A stretch of DNA of 64,000 bases from the NCBI GenBank assembly GCA_947496175.1, contig CANMBU010000003.1:1-64000 (forward strand), given 5' to 3'. Source of the DNA: an uncultured Roseovarius sp. (GTDB lineage Bacteria; Pseudomonadota; Alphaproteobacteria; Rhodobacterales; Rhodobacteraceae). A program made the translations under genes and the position numbers. Of the stretch, positions 1 through 9,274 are shown piece by piece; positions within the stretch are counted from its first letter, which is position 1; each line of letters starts with the position of its first letter. The notes beneath the pieces are model-generated. The model ran no database searches, was not told the DNA's origin, and worked only from the letters and a program-made list of their open reading frames with translations.

Positions 1-1
1 A

Positions 2-1167
<1,166 letters not shown>

Positions 1168-1171
<4 letters not shown>

Positions 1172-2061
1172 TCCGGGTGCTTGTCTGCTCAGCACTTCTG
1201 GGTCTGAGCACATTGCACGCTGCAAAAGCCGAAGATCCGCCCGCGCCCATGACGCCAGAGCTATGTCTCTCGGGCTGGCAAAGTTTCAACTTTCTGATCG
1301 GCACGCCGCCCCGCCTGCGCGCTATTCAGCCCAATGTGACAGAAACAGGCTGGTGCCGGATCGACAGAAGCTTTGCGGATTTGCGTGAAAACGATTTCGC
1401 CTCTGTCGAGTACCGCGCGACAGGCATTGAAGCAGCAGTAAAGAATCGCGGTGTTCCCCTGACCTTTGAAGCGGACTTTCAGGGTATCAGCCTTGTCCAA
1501 GGTCTGAAGATGGACCTCGGGCCTGGCAATGAAAACGCGATGGGTGCGCTTAAGATCAAGGCACAGCGCGATCCTGACAGCTTTGATTTTTTGATCGAAA
1601 AGCTGCTGTTCGATGCCGAAGACCTCGGGTCTATTTCGCTCACAGCAAGCGGCGGTGGCATCGATCTGAAGTCTCTGGAACGCATGCAACTGACGCTTGG
1701 CGGCATGCGGCTCACGTCTCTTGTTCTTGATCTTGACACCACACGTGACCTCTCCCGCGCCCTGCGCCCTGTGATCGAAGAGGTGGCGTCATTGCGCGAT
1801 TGGGTGCAGATCCTGAACCGCTTGCCTGCCGAGATGTTCACCGCAGGAAGTCGCGATGCTTTGATGCGTTTTGCGCGTGCCATGCCCGCCGCAAAGGGGA
1901 CACTTACGCTTAGGATGCAATCTGAGACGGGTTTGGGTCTTGTGCAGATCATCGGTGCCACTATGACCCTGGAAGAGAGCGGTGGACGCATTTCGGATAT
2001 AGCCGCCGCCGTTGAGCAGCTTGTGACCGGTTCCACCATCGACGCCACATGGACACCCTAG
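1168..2061 (+). CDS. Exported protein of unknown function
   Basis: A 297-residue protein starting on the ATG that overlaps the ftsY stop. Residues 1-21 look like a Sec signal peptide (hydrophobic CSALLGLSTL, then HAAKAED), so the mature protein is probably periplasmic. I do not recognise a domain. The middle alternates polar and hydrophobic residues like a beta-rich fold, and two cysteines near positions 31 and 63 could pair. Position and coupling place it in the ftsY operon. The function is unknown. Confidence 0.8.
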
Positions 2062-2080
2062 TCACGCGCCTGGCCAGATC

Positions 2081-2983
2081 ATGAGCGACTGGCTGATCTC
2101 CATTGAAGGCACCGAGACGGGTCATCAGATGGCCTTGGCGCTCGCCATGCTCGCGGCCTTCCTGCATGCCGTTTTTGGTGCTCTGCAAAAAGGGCGGCAC
2201 GATCCCTGGCTGACACGCGGTGCCATTGACATCAGCTATGCCGCCATGGCCGCGCCTTTTGCCTTCTTCGTGGTGCCCTGGCCCGAGCCGCATATGTGGC
2301 TGATTTTTGCTGTCGCCTGGGCCATTCACACCGTTTACAAAGTGCTTCAGGCCATGGCTTACACACGAGGGGCTTATACAGTGGTTTACCCCGTGGTGCG
2401 CGGTACGGGGCCTCTTTTCACTGTGATTGGCGCTTACCTGCTCTTTGGTGAAACATTCTCATTTGTGCAGTGGCTTGGTGTGGGGGTGCTGCTCTCAGGC
2501 ATCTACGGTTTGGCGATCTACAACCTGCGCACACTCACCCTGAACCGTGACACCATGCCCGCCGCCCTGGGGTTGGCGGTCGTCACCGGCCTCTTCGTGG
2601 CCCTCTACACGACCTATGATGCTTACGGCATTCGCTCCACAGCCAATCCTTTCACCTTTCTGGCATGGTTTTTCTTTTTCGACGGGCTGGTCTTCCCGGT
2701 TATTGCATGGGTGCGCCGAAGCCGCATGGCAGCCCCTCCCGATCTCGGCCCCTTGATGGCACGCGGTGTTCTGGGTGGATTGACCGCATTCCTGTCCTTT
2801 GGCTCCATCATGCTGGCCACGCGGCTCGACAAGGTGGGAGAGGCCGCCGTGCTGCGCGAAACCTCCACCGTATTTGCCGCTTTCATCGGATGGCTGGTCC
2901 TGAAAGAAACCGTCGGCCCGCGTCGGATTGCCCTTATGGCATTGATTGCAGCGGGGGCTGTGATAGTTGAGGTGGGCGGATAA
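2081..2983 (+). CDS. EamA/DMT-family membrane transporter
   Basis: A 300-residue protein with about ten hydrophobic segments in two halves, the layout of the drug/metabolite transporter (EamA) superfamily. Family hallmarks include the AYTRGAYTVVYPVVRGTGPLF stretch in the first half and RETSTVFAAFIGWLVLKE near the end of the second. These proteins export or import small metabolites across the inner membrane; the substrate cannot be read from sequence. It lies 19 bases after the preceding gene and 15 before yciB, so it is probably co-transcribed with them. Confidence 0.88.
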   Translation: MSDWLISIEGTETGHQMALALAMLAAFLHAVFGALQKGRHDPWLTRGAIDISYAAMAAPFAFFVVPWPEPHMWLIFAVAWAIHTVYKVLQAMAYTRGAYTVVYPVVRGTGPLFTVIGAYLLFGETFSFVQWLGVGVLLSGIYGLAIYNLRTLTLNRDTMPAALGLAVVTGLFVALYTTYDAYGIRSTANPFTFLAWFFFFDGLVFPVIAWVRRSRMAAPPDLGPLMARGVLGGLTAFLSFGSIMLATRLDKVGEAAVLRETSTVFAAFIGWLVLKETVGPRRIALMALIAAGAVIVEVGG

Positions 2984-2998
2984 GGTGAAAGGTACGAC

Positions 2999-3604
2999 AT
3001 GAGCGACAAGACCGTCTCCCCCATGGTCAAAACCGTTTTGGAGTTTGGCCCGATCCTGGGGTTCTTTGCAGCCTACCTCTGGCTCAAAGATCGTACATTT
3101 ACCTTTGGGGGGACGGACTATGACGGCTTTGTCGTGGTCACTGCGGGCTTCATCCCCGTTTTTCTCATTTGTATGGGGATCTTGTGGAAGCTCACCGGCC
3201 ATCTCTCCAAGATGCAAGCCGTGACGGCAGTCTTGCTTGTTGTCTTTGGTGGCTTGAGTGTCTGGTTCAATGACCCGCGGTTTTTCAAAATGAAACCCAC
3301 GATCATCTATCTTCTTTTTGGTGGAATCCTGGCATTTGGTCTGACGCGCGGCACCTCTTACTTACAATATGTGATGGAAGGGGTCATGCCCCTGACGCAA
3401 GAGGGCTGGATGATCCTGACCCGGCGGCTGATGTATTTCTTCTTTGCCCTCGCAGCCCTGAACGAGGTCGTGTGGCGCACGATGAGCGAGGAGAGCTGGG
3501 TCTACTTCAAGACGTTCGGGCTTACCGCGGCAATCTTCCTCTTTTTCATGTCCCAGGCAAAACTCTTTTCTGAGCACAGCGCCGACAGCTCAGAAGACGT
3601 TTAA
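2999..3604 (+). CDS. yciB: Inner membrane-spanning protein YciB (septation protein A family)
   Basis: A 201-residue inner-membrane protein with about five or six membrane segments. The family signature is present: KTVLEFGPILGFF near the N-terminus, FNDPRFFKMKPTIIY in the centre and ALNEVVWR toward the end. YciB/IspZ proteins act in cell-envelope maintenance and cell division; the molecular activity is poorly defined. The length is close to the family norm (about 180-200). It is the last clearly recognisable gene of the ftsY run. Confidence 0.92.
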   Translation: MSDKTVSPMVKTVLEFGPILGFFAAYLWLKDRTFTFGGTDYDGFVVVTAGFIPVFLICMGILWKLTGHLSKMQAVTAVLLVVFGGLSVWFNDPRFFKMKPTIIYLLFGGILAFGLTRGTSYLQYVMEGVMPLTQEGWMILTRRLMYFFFALAALNEVVWRTMSEESWVYFKTFGLTAAIFLFFMSQAKLFSEHSADSSEDV

Positions 3605-3642
3605 TCCGACGTAAATTTCATCGAATGTGCGTTTGATTGCCT

Positions 3643-3661
3643 CCGAAATGTCGCATTTCGG
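3643..3661. repeat. Perfect short inverted repeat after yciB
   Basis: CCGAAATG and CATTTCGG form a perfect 8-bp stem around a 3-base loop, 39 bases after the yciB stop and 18 before the next ATG. No T-tract follows, so a classical intrinsic terminator is not supported. It may be an operator or an mRNA stem. Confidence 0.5.
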
Positions 3662-3678
3662 TGCAACGACTCCCACCC

Positions 3679-4302
3679 ATGAAACGTCGTTGGTCGTCAA
3701 AAGTCGTGGACGCCGTGTCCTCCGTGCCTCCCATGCGGGTGGAATACCTCGTGCCGATTGTCGTGATGCTCATGCTCTGGGTCGGATTGTCGAGTTTCGG
3801 CCTTGCAAAAGAGAAGAGCTTTGTCATGGTCCTTGTGATGGGCCAGACCTATGCGATCTGGCGGAACTTGCCGACGGCAGCAGCCCAGCTTTCTCAACCA
3901 GATCGTGATCGATCCCGGATGCTCTACTGGCCTGTGGGCGCGATGCTCATGCTCGCGATCAGTCAGCTTATCATCAGCAGCCCGATTTTCAGTCAGCGGA
4001 TACTTTCTGCGGCCTGCATCTTTGTTCTGGTCGTTATGATCCTTGGTATGCGGCGAGAGGATGAGGTTCTTGAACGGGTCTCGCCCAATTCAGTGGTGCG
4101 CGGCAAGCTCATGGCGCGGGTCTCGCTTCTGCGTGTGAATGCGCTGGCTGCGGGGACGGTTCTTATTGTGAATGAGCTTCTCATTCAGTCGGGGTCACTC
4201 ACTGTGTGGATGACCGGTATGGCGCTTTTCGCCATGATCCTGCATGCATTATATTGGTTCATGGTGCTTATGGTGATGCCGCCCGAGGACAATCCCGTCT
4301 AG
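3679..4302 (+). CDS. Hypothetical multi-pass membrane protein
   Basis: A 207-residue protein from the ATG at 3679; a TTG at 3637 in the same frame would add 14 residues but would run through the inverted repeat at 3643-3661. It has about six hydrophobic segments (beginning YLVPIVVMLMLWVGL and ending in a long ALFAMILHALYWFMVLMV stretch) and a basic N-terminus MKRRWSSK, consistent with an inner-membrane protein. No family recognised. It lies between yciB and the SAM-II riboswitch and does not obviously belong to either transcript. Neither start has a strong ribosome-binding site. Confidence 0.65.
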   Translation: MKRRWSSKVVDAVSSVPPMRVEYLVPIVVMLMLWVGLSSFGLAKEKSFVMVLVMGQTYAIWRNLPTAAAQLSQPDRDRSRMLYWPVGAMLMLAISQLIISSPIFSQRILSAACIFVLVVMILGMRREDEVLERVSPNSVVRGKLMARVSLLRVNALAAGTVLIVNELLIQSGSLTVWMTGMALFAMILHALYWFMVLMVMPPEDNPV

Positions 4303-4378
4303 GCTCGCACGACTTCTCAAACATTTTTGGACTTCCATGAGCGGTGTTGACGCGCCTGACCCACTTGGGTAAATCCAC

Positions 4379-4437
4379 TCCGTGGCGATTTGTTACCGGA
4401 TTGCGGGCCACGTTAAACATGCCGCTAAAGAGGCGAG
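4379..4437 (+). promoter_or_regulatory. SAM-II riboswitch aptamer upstream of metZ
   Basis: The conserved core of the alphaproteobacterial SAM-II (metA) motif is present in order: CGTGGCGATTTG at 4381-4392, GCCACGTTAAA at 4407-4417 pairing back with GTGGC, and GCTAAAG at 4423-4429 as the pseudoknot/3' segment. It lies 80-140 bases before the metZ ATG and is followed by an intrinsic terminator. This fits S-adenosylmethionine-dependent repression of methionine synthesis. Identification rests on the remembered consensus; a covariance-model search would confirm it. Confidence 0.9.
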
Positions 4438-4442
4438 AGGTG

Positions 4443-4479
4443 AAAGCTCCCTTTGGTTTGTCCGGTGGGGGCTTTTTTT
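4443..4479 (+). terminator. Rho-independent terminator, expression platform of the SAM-II riboswitch
   Basis: AAAGCTCCC (4443-4451) pairs with GGGGGCTTT (4467-4475), allowing one G-T wobble, and a run of seven T (4473-4479) follows. Placed between the aptamer and metZ, it suggests control by attenuation of transcription rather than only of translation. Confidence 0.8.
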
Positions 4480-4518
4480 GTCCCCGCAGATACGCGAATT
4501 TTGGCCCGGAGGTCGAGG

Positions 4519-5700
4519 ATGGACAAAAAATGGAACACACGCACCAAGCTGGTGCATGGCGGGACACGGCGCAGCCAATATAACGAAGTGAGCGAGGCAA
4601 TCTTTCTCACCCAAGGTTTTGTCTACGACAACGCCGAGGCGGCCGAGGCGCGGTTCTTGCAGGCGGGTGAGGATGAGTTCATCTATGCCCGTTATGGCAA
4701 TCCCACCGTCGCGATGTTCGAAAACCGCATCGCCGCTCTGGAAGGGGCCGAAGACGCCTTTGCCACCGCCAGCGGCATGGCGGCGGTCTCTGGCGCGCTC
4801 ATGTCCATGCTCAAGGCGGGCGATCATGTGGTGTCGGCCCGTGCGCTCTTTGGCTCTTGCCTCTACGTTCTGGAAGAAATTCTGACGCGTTACGGCGTTG
4901 AGGTCACTTTTGTGGATGGCACCGATCTCGCGGCTTGGAAATCGGCCATCCGCTCTGACACATCGCTGGTGTTCTTTGAGACGATTGCCAATCCAACTTT
5001 GGAAGTGATCGATGTTGCCGCCGTTTCCAAACTGGCCCATGCCGTCGGGGCCAAGGTCGTCGTCGACAATGTTTTCGCCACCCCAGTCTTTTCCAACGCG
5101 ATGGAGCAGGGGGTCGATGTCGTGGTCTATTCCGCCACCAAGCATATCGACGGGCAGGGCCGCGCGCTGGGCGGGGTGATCCTTGGCACGACGGACTATA
5201 TCCGCAAAACGGTTGAGCCCTACATGAAGCACACAGGCGGCTCGATGTCGCCTTTCACAGCCTGGGTGATGCTCAAAGGTCTGGAAACGATTGACCTACG
5301 CGTGCGGGCGCAGGCAGAGGGCGCCGAGGCCATCGCGCAAGCCCTGCAAGGGCACGCAAAGCTCACCCGTGTCGTCTATCCTGGCCATCCAAGCCACGCT
5401 CAGCATGAGTTGGTCACGCGCCAGATGGGCAAGGGCGGCACGGTCATCGCTTTGGAGGTCAAAGGCGGGCAGGCGGCGGCGTTCCGGTTCCTCAATGCGC
5501 TGGATATCGTTCTCATCTCCAACAACCTCGGGGATGCGAAATCCATCGCCACACATCCGGCCACAACCACGCATCAGCGTTTATCCGAGGACCACAAACA
5601 AGAGCTTGGCATCACGCCCGGTCTCATCCGGCTTAGCGTTGGGATCGAGGACAAAGACGATCTGATTGCGGATGTTCTGGGCGCGCTTGACGCTGTTTGA
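4519..5700 (+). CDS. metZ: O-succinylhomoserine sulfhydrylase MetZ
   Basis: A PLP enzyme of the Cys/Met metabolism family that makes homocysteine directly from an acylated homoserine and sulfide. The start is the ATG at 4519, preceded by GGAGG about 5 bases upstream; a longer reading from 4453 would run back into the terminator. The 393 residues match the family length. The MetZ-type PLP motif YSATKHIDGQGRALGG contains the Schiff-base lysine at about residue 208; the TRLVHGG-type N-terminus and the SVGIEDKDDLIADV C-terminus are also typical. Controlled by the SAM-II riboswitch just upstream. Confidence 0.95.
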   Translation: MDKKWNTRTKLVHGGTRRSQYNEVSEAIFLTQGFVYDNAEAAEARFLQAGEDEFIYARYGNPTVAMFENRIAALEGAEDAFATASGMAAVSGALMSMLKAGDHVVSARALFGSCLYVLEEILTRYGVEVTFVDGTDLAAWKSAIRSDTSLVFFETIANPTLEVIDVAAVSKLAHAVGAKVVVDNVFATPVFSNAMEQGVDVVVYSATKHIDGQGRALGGVILGTTDYIRKTVEPYMKHTGGSMSPFTAWVMLKGLETIDLRVRAQAEGAEAIAQALQGHAKLTRVVYPGHPSHAQHELVTRQMGKGGTVIALEVKGGQAAAFRFLNALDIVLISNNLGDAKSIATHPATTTHQRLSEDHKQELGITPGLIRLSVGIEDKDDLIADVLGALDAV

Positions 5701-5706
5701 CGCGTC

Positions 5707-6495
5707 TTATGCCGACCTGCCGTAAAAGCCTATCTGCTCGCTCTGCGTGAACCGCACGCCGGGTCTGTCGTAGTAGGAAAAGACCGAGATGACGCGCGGT
5801 GTTTCTCCTTTTACTGGTGAAACACGATGCGCGGTGTTGCGCCCCTTGAAAACATTGAGCGATCCGGGCGTCAGATGAAGAGCGCGCACCTGGTCGTCTT
5901 CTCCGCTCAAAAGCCGCGCAACACCGTCATAGTTCGGATCATCCTCCGTTCGCAAATCCGTGCGGTACTCAAACGCGCCACCCGCTTCAGGCGCTTGCAG
6001 AAGAAGGGTTGTGGTAAACTCCGAGCGGTCAAAGTGCCAGTTGAGCGCCTGACCTGCATCGTAAGACATGACATTCACCCGCGCCAATGGATCGTCCATG
6101 ACGTAAAGCGCCGGCCGCCCCATGGTTGCTGCCAGAAAACGCGCAAAGGGCGGCCATTCGTAAAGACGAAGCAGGGCAGAGCCCCTGATCTGATCGGCGC
6201 AAAGCGTCTGGTTCGATGTGTGAAACTGCGTCAAGGCCGGGTGATCCGGAGTAAGATCCGGTATGGATTTCAGAAAGTAAATGTTGTGCGCTCGCTCGTG
6301 GCGAAAGCTCTGCGTGGCAAAAGTATCTGCCATTCTCGCCGTCTCGCCTGCTGCTATATGCATATGCATGAAGTCCGTAAGTGTGAACATGCCCTCCTGC
6401 GCAAGCGCGTTTTGGCAGCGCCCCACAAGATCACACCAAGCCGTGCTGTCGGATTTGTCCAACGGATATCGCTCAAGATTTAGAATGTCATGCAT
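5707..6495 (-). CDS. Fe(II)/2-oxoglutarate-dependent oxygenase-like protein
   Basis: A 262-residue protein from the ATG at 6495, with GAGGAG six bases upstream. It shows the cupin-type facial triad: H154-x-D156 in NWHFDRSEF and H223 in NTAHRVSP, with R234 as the likely 2-oxoglutarate-binding arginine. Spacing and the preceding VNVMSYDAGQALNWHFD resemble the amino-acid hydroxylase/halogenase group that includes BesD. Because aspartate is kept in HxD, hydroxylation is more likely than halogenation. The substrate is unknown. It converges on metZ (6 bases between stops) and diverges from folE2. Confidence 0.8.
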   Translation of the reverse strand: MHDILNLERYPLDKSDSTAWCDLVGRCQNALAQEGMFTLTDFMHMHIAAGETARMADTFATQSFRHERAHNIYFLKSIPDLTPDHPALTQFHTSNQTLCADQIRGSALLRLYEWPPFARFLAATMGRPALYVMDDPLARVNVMSYDAGQALNWHFDRSEFTTTLLLQAPEAGGAFEYRTDLRTEDDPNYDGVARLLSGEDDQVRALHLTPGSLNVFKGRNTAHRVSPVKGETPRVISVFSYYDRPGVRFTQSEQIGFYGRSA

Positions 6496-6680
6496 CAAAC
6501 GCTCCTCTTTGAATCAGGAACAAACCTTTTGACGTCTCTGTCTTGTCCATCCGCGACAGACCGTGTCAGCAGAAACAAATGATCCGTTTGTCTTATTCTG
6601 ACGTAAGCGTGAATACAGTCGCAATTTCCGGCATTAGGCCCTATATGGTGGTCTGTCGGTACAGAACGAGGACCCCGGCC

Positions 6681-7781
6681 ATGAATATTCAAACCACCGA
6701 TTTGGGTAAAGAAATGAACCGTGCCGAGGCTGAAGACGCCCTTGCGCGTCTGCGGGCGTGGGCAGAACAAGCGACGCCCGAAGAAGTGGCGGATTTGGAT
6801 CCGGCAGTTGCACGCCTTCTGCCACAGACAGAGGTGTCGAACTACCCGCTTCTGCGCCGCGACTATCCCGAGGATTTCACCCCTGATGCAGATTACAAGG
6901 CCACGATGCCCGATTTGCAGAACGGGCCGTCCTCGCTCATTCGTGGGGCAAAGAGACAAATCCAGCATGTGGGCATCTCGAACTTCCGCCTGCCCATTCG
7001 CTTTCACACACGCGACAACGGTGACCTCACGCTTGAGACATCTGTGACCGGCTCTGTCAGCCTTGAGGCGGGCAAGAAGGGCATCAACATGTCCCGCATC
7101 ATGCGCAGCTTTTACAAGCACGCCGAAAAAACCTTTAGTTTCGAAGTGATTGAAGCGGCGCTGGATGATTACATCAGCGATCTCGACAGCTTTGACGCGC
7201 GCATTCAAATGCGGTTTTCCTACCCGATGAAAATCAAATCTCTGCGCTCCGGCCTTGAAGGGTATCAGTACTACGATATCGCGCTGGAGCTGGTGGAAAC
7301 CGAAGGTGTGCGGCGCAAATTCATGCATCTCGACTATGTTTACTCGTCGACATGCCCGTGTTCGCTTGAACTCAGCGAACACGCGCGGCAAGTGCGCGGG
7401 CAGCTTGCAACACCGCATTCACAGCGCTCGGTTGCGCGGATTTCGGTGGAGGTGGCCTGTGACAACTGCGTCTGGTTTGAAGACCTGATCGACAACGCGC
7501 GCAGCGCCGTTGAGACCGAAACGCAAGTCATGGTCAAACGCGAGGATGAACAGGCCTTTGCCGAACTGAACGCGGCCAACCCGATCTTTGTGGAAGACGC
7601 GGCGCGGCTCTTCTGTGAGCAACTCCTGAACGACGCGCGGATCGGCGATTTCCGCGTGATTGCGAGCCATCAGGAAAGCCTGCACAGCCACGACGCGGTC
7701 AGCATCCTGACCCATGGTGACACGTTCTCGGCTGAAAGCTTGGATCCCAAGCTGTTCTCAACGCTGATCCACGTTGGGTAA
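6681..7781 (+). CDS. folE2: GTP cyclohydrolase FolE2 (type IB)
   Basis: This enzyme converts GTP to 7,8-dihydroneopterin triphosphate, the first step of folate (and queuosine) synthesis. The 366 residues from the ATG at 6681 match the type IB family. Diagnostic segments are RGAKRQIQHVGISNFRLPI, GINMSRIMRSF and STCPCSLELSEHA with the metal-binding cysteine, plus VASHQESLHSHDAV near the C-terminus. Type IB enzymes use metals other than zinc and are often Zur-controlled elsewhere; I see no clear Zur box in the 185-base divergent region. No other folate gene is nearby. Confidence 0.95.
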   Translation: MNIQTTDLGKEMNRAEAEDALARLRAWAEQATPEEVADLDPAVARLLPQTEVSNYPLLRRDYPEDFTPDADYKATMPDLQNGPSSLIRGAKRQIQHVGISNFRLPIRFHTRDNGDLTLETSVTGSVSLEAGKKGINMSRIMRSFYKHAEKTFSFEVIEAALDDYISDLDSFDARIQMRFSYPMKIKSLRSGLEGYQYYDIALELVETEGVRRKFMHLDYVYSSTCPCSLELSEHARQVRGQLATPHSQRSVARISVEVACDNCVWFEDLIDNARSAVETETQVMVKREDEQAFAELNAANPIFVEDAARLFCEQLLNDARIGDFRVIASHQESLHSHDAVSILTHGDTFSAESLDPKLFSTLIHVG

Positions 7782-7971
7782 AGTCAGCACAGCGGTTCTC
7801 ACCTCGCCGAAAACTTGATCAAATATACTGCGATGCGGCATAAAATTGCTGCATCGCAATGCCTTTTTATAAAGGCTGCTTCACCCTCTTTTGCTGCGAC
7901 TGCAAAAAGTGTATGAGCAAGTCGCAGGACAGCGCGACTCCTGTGCGACATACTCGGAAAGGACCCTCGCT

Positions 7972-8781
7972 GTGGAACCACTTTCAGCACCTCTCAAATA
8001 CTCGATCGCAAGCTTGCGCATGGCTGGCTATGTGATGGAAAACAACATTAAAATTGCACAACTGGCTGGCAAAGCTGCCCTCGATGCGCAGCTCTTTTTC
8101 GTGGGACTGCGCATTGGCGATGTGACCCCGACTCAGTCACCTAAAGCAAAACCGGCACCCAAAGCGAAGGCCAAAGCCAAACCGGCGGCTAAGCCCAAGC
8201 CTGCGGCTAAGCCCAAGGCAAAAGTGATCGCGATGCCGAAGCAAGTGACCAAAGCGAAACCCGCCGCGAAACCCGCGCCGAAGCCGGTTGCTAAAAAAGT
8301 TGCTGCAAAACCTGCAACCAAGACCGCGCCAAAGCCAATGGCCAAGAAAGCCACGGCCAAGCCTGCTGCCAAAGTCGAGAAGGCGGCAGCGGTCAAAACG
8401 GTTGCGAAACCTGCTCCGGCAAAGCCAGCGCCCGCTGCTGCAAAACCTGCGCCGGCCAAAGTAGAAGCCAAACCAGCGAGCGCCAAGACGGTGGCCCCGA
8501 AAGCGGCTCCGACGCGAAAGGCGAAGCCCAAAGTGGCGACCAAGCCTGTCGCCAAAGCCGCGGACGCCCCAAAGGCGAAGGCGGCTCCAACTCCCAAAGC
8601 TGTAGCGCCGGCGGCCAAGGTGGCATCAAAACCTGCCATTGCAGCACCTGCAAAGCCTGTCACACAACCGCAAAAGGTTGCAGCAGCGCCAACCACGGAT
8701 GCCGAAGCCAAACGGCCCCGCAAACCGTCCATGCCACCTGCTATGCCAGAACCGTTGAGCACAGCAGCTAAGGATGGCTGA
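7972..8781 (+). CDS. Ala/Lys/Pro-rich protein with histone H1-like tail
   Basis: The proposed start is GTG at 7972, preceded by GGAAAGGA with about 8 bases of spacing; this gives 269 residues. Residues 1-50 form a small amphipathic head (SAPLKYSIASLRMAGYVMEN...), and residues 52 to about 240 are low-complexity AKPAAKPK-type repeats, very basic and like eukaryotic H1 tails. The layout recalls PhaF-type phasins, which join a phasin head to an H1-like tail, but this head is much shorter than a phasin domain. Nucleic-acid or polyester-granule binding is plausible but not shown. A strong hairpin follows the gene. Confidence 0.75.
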   Translation: MEPLSAPLKYSIASLRMAGYVMENNIKIAQLAGKAALDAQLFFVGLRIGDVTPTQSPKAKPAPKAKAKAKPAAKPKPAAKPKAKVIAMPKQVTKAKPAAKPAPKPVAKKVAAKPATKTAPKPMAKKATAKPAAKVEKAAAVKTVAKPAPAKPAPAAAKPAPAKVEAKPASAKTVAPKAAPTRKAKPKVATKPVAKAADAPKAKAAPTPKAVAPAAKVASKPAIAAPAKPVTQPQKVAAAPTTDAEAKRPRKPSMPPAMPEPLSTAAKDG

Positions 8782-8816
8782 TCTAATTTAAGTACCTGGT
8801 AATTTGAGTAAAATCT

Positions 8817-8848
8817 CCCGGGTTGCGTTTAACGCAACCCGGGATTTT
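8817..8848 (+). terminator. Intrinsic terminator after the Ala/Lys-rich gene
   Basis: CCCGGGTTGCG (8817-8827) pairs perfectly with CGCAACCCGGG (8833-8843) around a TTTAA loop, followed by ATTTTG. The stem is strong and the T-tract short. It lies 35 bases after the stop codon. Confidence 0.75.
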
Positions 8849-8931
8849 GCTATTGGCGGTACTCATCTGAGCCGGACGGTCCTATGTTTTGCGCAGGGAG
8901 GGAACCTGAACTCAAATCACGAGGTTTCCAA

Positions 8932-9138
8932 ATGACGACTGTTACTGCACATATCTCCGAATTGGTTGGCCGTTTGGCCAAAAGTCTGCGTCAGGCTATC
9001 GAAACTCAGGCCCAGTCGGCATCGCGCCGCGGCTTGATAGAAAAGCTAGAAGCCAAATCGGACGCTGAACTGTCACAACTGGGTGTCAAACGCGAAGAAA
9101 TCGGTCAATACGTCTTCCGCGATCTGTTTTACGCGTAA
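8932..9138 (+). CDS. Small DUF1127-like protein
   Basis: A 68-residue protein starting at the ATG at 8932, with GAGG 7 bases upstream. The C-terminal half (LIEKLEAKSDAELSQLGVKREEIGQYVFRDLFY) has the pattern of DUF1127: a helix, then L-x-x-L-G-x-x-R/K-x-x-I. The N-terminal half is a polar helix. DUF1127 proteins are small, basic, often abundant and linked in some alphaproteobacteria to RNA turnover and phosphate or carbon metabolism. Function here is unknown. Isolated transcription unit between two hairpins. Confidence 0.75.
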   Translation: MTTVTAHISELVGRLAKSLRQAIETQAQSASRRGLIEKLEAKSDAELSQLGVKREEIGQYVFRDLFYA

Positions 9139-9155
9139 GTCATAGGCTGTGACCC

Positions 9156-9182
9156 GGGCGCGCAACCAAGTTGCGCTCGCCC
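9156..9182 (+). terminator. Possible hairpin terminator after the DUF1127-like gene
   Basis: GGGCG-CGCAAC (9156-9166) can pair with GTTGCG-CT-CGCCC around CAA, with a two-base bulge. No T-run follows, so termination is uncertain. It lies between the DUF1127-like gene and the converging cobalamin-binding gene. Confidence 0.35.
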
Positions 9183-9274
9183 AGGGTTTGCGAGTTGGTT
9201 TCAAACAACTTGCAAGTTTTGCATGCGAGATGGCCCTCGCGGCGCTCTGTAATCGTGACCCAGAGCATTGCAGT

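Noticed and set aside
4453..4518. N-terminal extension of MetZ from 4453
   Set aside because: It would begin inside the riboswitch terminator and lacks a ribosome-binding site; ATG 4519 has GGAGG and the family start.
8133..8762. Long minus-strand open frame opposite the Ala/Lys-rich gene
   Set aside because: It is the antisense of GCC/AAG-rich repeats and codes only low-complexity Ala/Gly/Phe sequence, with no ribosome-binding site.
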